A model generated the notes under the pieces. That model was given only the letters and a program-made list of their open reading frames with translations. It made no database searches and was not told the origin of the DNA. From Engraulis encrasicolus (Eukaryota > Chordata > Actinopteri > Clupeiformes > Engraulidae), in assembly GCF_034702125.1 (NCBI RefSeq), contig NC_085876.1, positions 26,082,481-26,146,480 of the forward strand: DNA of 64,000 bases, in the 5' to 3' direction. The translations under genes and the position numbers were made by a program. Of this stretch, positions 61,814-64,000 are shown piece by piece; within the stretch, counting starts at the first letter, position 1, and every line of letters starts with the position of its first letter.

Positions 61814-63151
61814 TATCATGTAGGGGGCAGTAGTTTTGGGTAGGGTGCGCACATCCAAAAACACTTGTCGCAGGTGCCAGACAAAAAAATCAGATAGGTC
61901 AAAAAGGTAGGTCTGCACACTGCCGATGAGCTCCAAAAATAAACTTTATTATTTAAAATGCAACGTTTCGATCACACTGGATCTTCATCAGGCATATGGG
62001 TAACAGGAAGAAGCTGTGACTTATATCACATGATCATTCATACACCCGCCCAGGCAAGGCACCCAAGGGTGTCAATCAAATGGATTGACAGGCATCTTGG
62101 CCTGTGTCCATCATGCATCAGGCAAAACCAAAAACATTTGCAAGTTTCAAGAAACAAGAAATTAAAAATGTGAATAAAGTACATGAGCATATAAAGTACA
62201 TTTCACATGTTTTAAAAACAAACAAATCGGAGACAGTTACAGAAAAGGTTTTAAATCAAAGTACATATTCATCCCTTTAGGTGACATAGTATTTAAAGTG
62301 TATATATAAAAGGCTTCACGTCTAAGCAGTAAATTGTCAACGTCACCCCCACGTCTAGGGATCGCAACATGTTCGATACCAATGTATTGGAGGGCTGCAA
62401 GATTGTGCTTGGCCATGTTGAAGTGAACTGCAACGGGGTTCTTCTCATCACGCAGCCTTATATTACTTCTGTGTTCTGCTATGCGCGTTTTTAGGCACCT
62501 CGTTGTTTTACCTATATAGGCTAGACCACAGGGACATTTTATCATATAAATGACATTTTTTGTGTTGCACGTAATGACTCCCTTGATTTTAAAAGACTTC
62601 CCAGTGTGCGGGTGGTTGAAAGAGTTGCACTTGCAGCCCTCCAATACATTGGTATCGAACATGTTGCGATCCCTAGACGTGGGGGTGACGTTGACAATTT
62701 ACTGCTTAGACGTGAAGCCTTTTATATATACACTTTAAATACTATGTCACCTAAAGGGATGAATATGTACTTTGATTTAAAACCTTTTCTGTAACTGTCT
62801 CCGATTTGTTTGTTTTTAAAACATGTGAAATGTACTTTATATGCTCATGTACTTTATTCACATTTTTAATTTCTTGTTTCTTGAAACTTGCAAATGTTTT
62901 TGGTTTTGCCTGATGCATGATGGACACAGGCCAAGATGCCTGTCAATCCATTTGATTGACACCCTTGGGTGCCTTGCCTGGGCGGGTGTATGAATGATCA
63001 TGTGATATAAGTCACAGCTTCTTCCTGTTACCCATATGCCTGATGAAGATCCAGTGTGATCGAAACGTTGCATTTTAAATAATAAAGTTTATTTTTGGAG
63101 CTCATCGGCAGTGTGCAGACCTACCTTTTTGACCTATCATGTAGGGGGCAG
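61814..63151. mobile_element. Penelope-like element fragment in palindromic form, 17 bp target duplication
   Basis: Left arm 61893-62401 and right arm 62630-63138 are near-identical reverse complements of 509 bp around a 228 bp centre. The direct repeat TATCATGTAGGGGGCAG flanks the insertion at 61814-61830 and 63135-63151. Between the left repeat and left arm are about 62 bases of extra 3' sequence (tagttttgggtagggtg ...). The arms hold the end of a GIY-YIG endonuclease frame and the 3' region aacgtttcgatcacactgg, typical of this retroelement class. Confidence 0.85.
62237..62662 (-). pseudogene. GIY-YIG endonuclease end of a Penelope-like element
   Basis: Open for 141 codons but lacking the reverse transcriptase. 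Visible are CNSFNHPHTGKSF, the nuclease core VIYMIKCPCGLAYIGKTT (the GIY and YIG positions), then KTRIAEHRSNIR and a conserved tail with RRGGDVDNLLLRREAFYIYTL. The first dozen residues come from the opposite palindrome arm and are not original. Known Penelope-like elements carry RT plus this nuclease; here only the nuclease and the 3' end remain. Confidence 0.8.
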
Positions 63152-63284
63152 ACAGCCAATGGACCTTTCATTAATATTTTCCATCATTGTTTTAGACTAC
63201 CATGACCTCAACACGCAAGTTCAGAAGATCACACCTCGTGGCTCTGTATTGCTAGTCAGGCTACGCCCCCCCTAGTGACGCAAC

Positions 63285-63545
63285 ACCTGTGGCATTGCTA
63301 GTAGTCAGGTCAAGAGCAATGCAAATACTTTCTGAGCTCCGGAGAACTCTGAAACTCCACCCATTTTGTCGGGAAGCAATCAGCTTTGAGCAGCTCCAAC
63401 GGCCCTGGGTAGAGACGTGTTCAAGGCAGTGACGTGGTAAAGCAGAGACGTTCTATTTCGGGACTAAGAAAATGTTTGGTTTAAACTTCGGCAAAGCCTT
63501 TTCTGGCCTCGGCCAGTAGCAAACCGAGGGAGGCAGGTTAATCAG
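63285..63545 (+). repeat. dispersed repeat, inverted relative of 8512-8765
   Basis: tttctgagctccggagaac, aaaatgtttggtttaaac and aagccttttctggcctcgg recur inverted at 8.5 kb. Confidence 0.7.
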
Positions 63546-64000
63546 GCCATTTGTAAACGTTATTCGTAATCTTCTTGGTCAGACCAGAATCTCTGTGTAC
63601 GAGATTTAAAAATCGATCACTATTGCACCTCGCACACACATCTGCCTGCCTCGTGTCTGGTTCTCTACTGTGTGCAAAACTGGCATAAAATATCCACGTT
63701 AACGTGCGCACACACGTGTATCTGGTTAGTATTTAATTAAAACTGCAAAATGTTCTATGGCACTGTCTATGAAGACTGCCATCTGTCTAGGTCATGGAGG
63801 CCGATGAACTTCTGATGAACGAAAGATAAAGATGATGATGCAACATCTTTTGTCTTTTAAAACTTGTTGGAACGAAGCCACATTCGAAAGAAATGGGTTT
63901 CTTTGTGCCAAAGAGGTGCCTTTGAGATCACAAAAACAGCATTGTTGGTGGCACGAAAAAGCAACCTTTCAGGTTTACGGCTGCCTGGCAAATGCTATAT
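63546..64000. other. no gene recognised
   Basis: Short frames only. Could be a further intron of the ZIP gene, but no exon with splice sites was identified. Confidence 0.4.

Noticed and set aside
62606..62794. Independent plus-strand gene with RRGGDVDNLLLRREAF
   Set aside because: It is the inverted arm copy of the Penelope-like nuclease tail.

Overview
This window reads as teleost fish nuclear DNA: AT-leaning, intron-bearing, loaded with long (CA)n and (GA)n tracts, tRNA-derived SINEs, hAT-, piggyBac- and mariner-like short elements, L2 and Rex1-type LINE ends, a Penelope-like fragment and a Gmr1-type LTR retrotransposon. Species is not determinable from sequence alone.

All recognised host genes lie on the minus strand. 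(1) 10754-21816: a four-exon opsin-family receptor. I joined the exons by splice sites and phase (73+288+332+309 nt = 333 codons plus stop). It is clearly opsin-like but has Asn where opsins carry the retinal-binding Lys. Its first intron holds a full-length, recently inserted LTR retrotransposon (14604-21507) in the same orientation, with one uninterrupted gag-pol frame in the order SCAN-like gag, zinc knuckle, protease, integrase, reverse transcriptase, RNase H. (2) 28520-29293: an intronless secreted protein with two C-type lectin-like domains. (3) 32935-34691: a large Gly/Ala-rich multi-pass membrane protein with a tandem LLRTIRDS-type repeat, not recognised. (4) 49458-61531: the last five exons of a ZIP zinc transporter, closest in memory to slc39a4; its 5' exons lie beyond the window. 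Its introns hold degenerate duplicates of its own exon pieces: three extra HE(M/L)PHELG-plus-splice-donor fragments and one decayed exon copy.

Layout: 1-10.7 kb repeats and no recognised gene; 10.75-21.8 kb opsin locus with the retrotransposon; 22-28 kb piggyBac-like and Tc1-like remnants; 28.5-29.3 kb lectin gene; 29.6-32.3 kb SINE, nested short elements and hAT-like elements; 32.9-34.9 kb membrane protein; 35-49 kb mostly non-coding, with several complete non-autonomous DNA transposons (39.7-41.9, 44.9-45.3, 45.8-46.6, 48.0-48.9 kb); 49.4-61.5 kb ZIP gene with repeat-rich introns; 61.8-63.15 kb palindromic Penelope-like insertion; then unassigned sequence to the end.

The genes do not form an evident pathway. 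The most notable points are the opsin without its chromophore lysine, the splice sites that abut microsatellites in both multi-exon genes, and the exon fragments duplicated inside the zinc-transporter introns.
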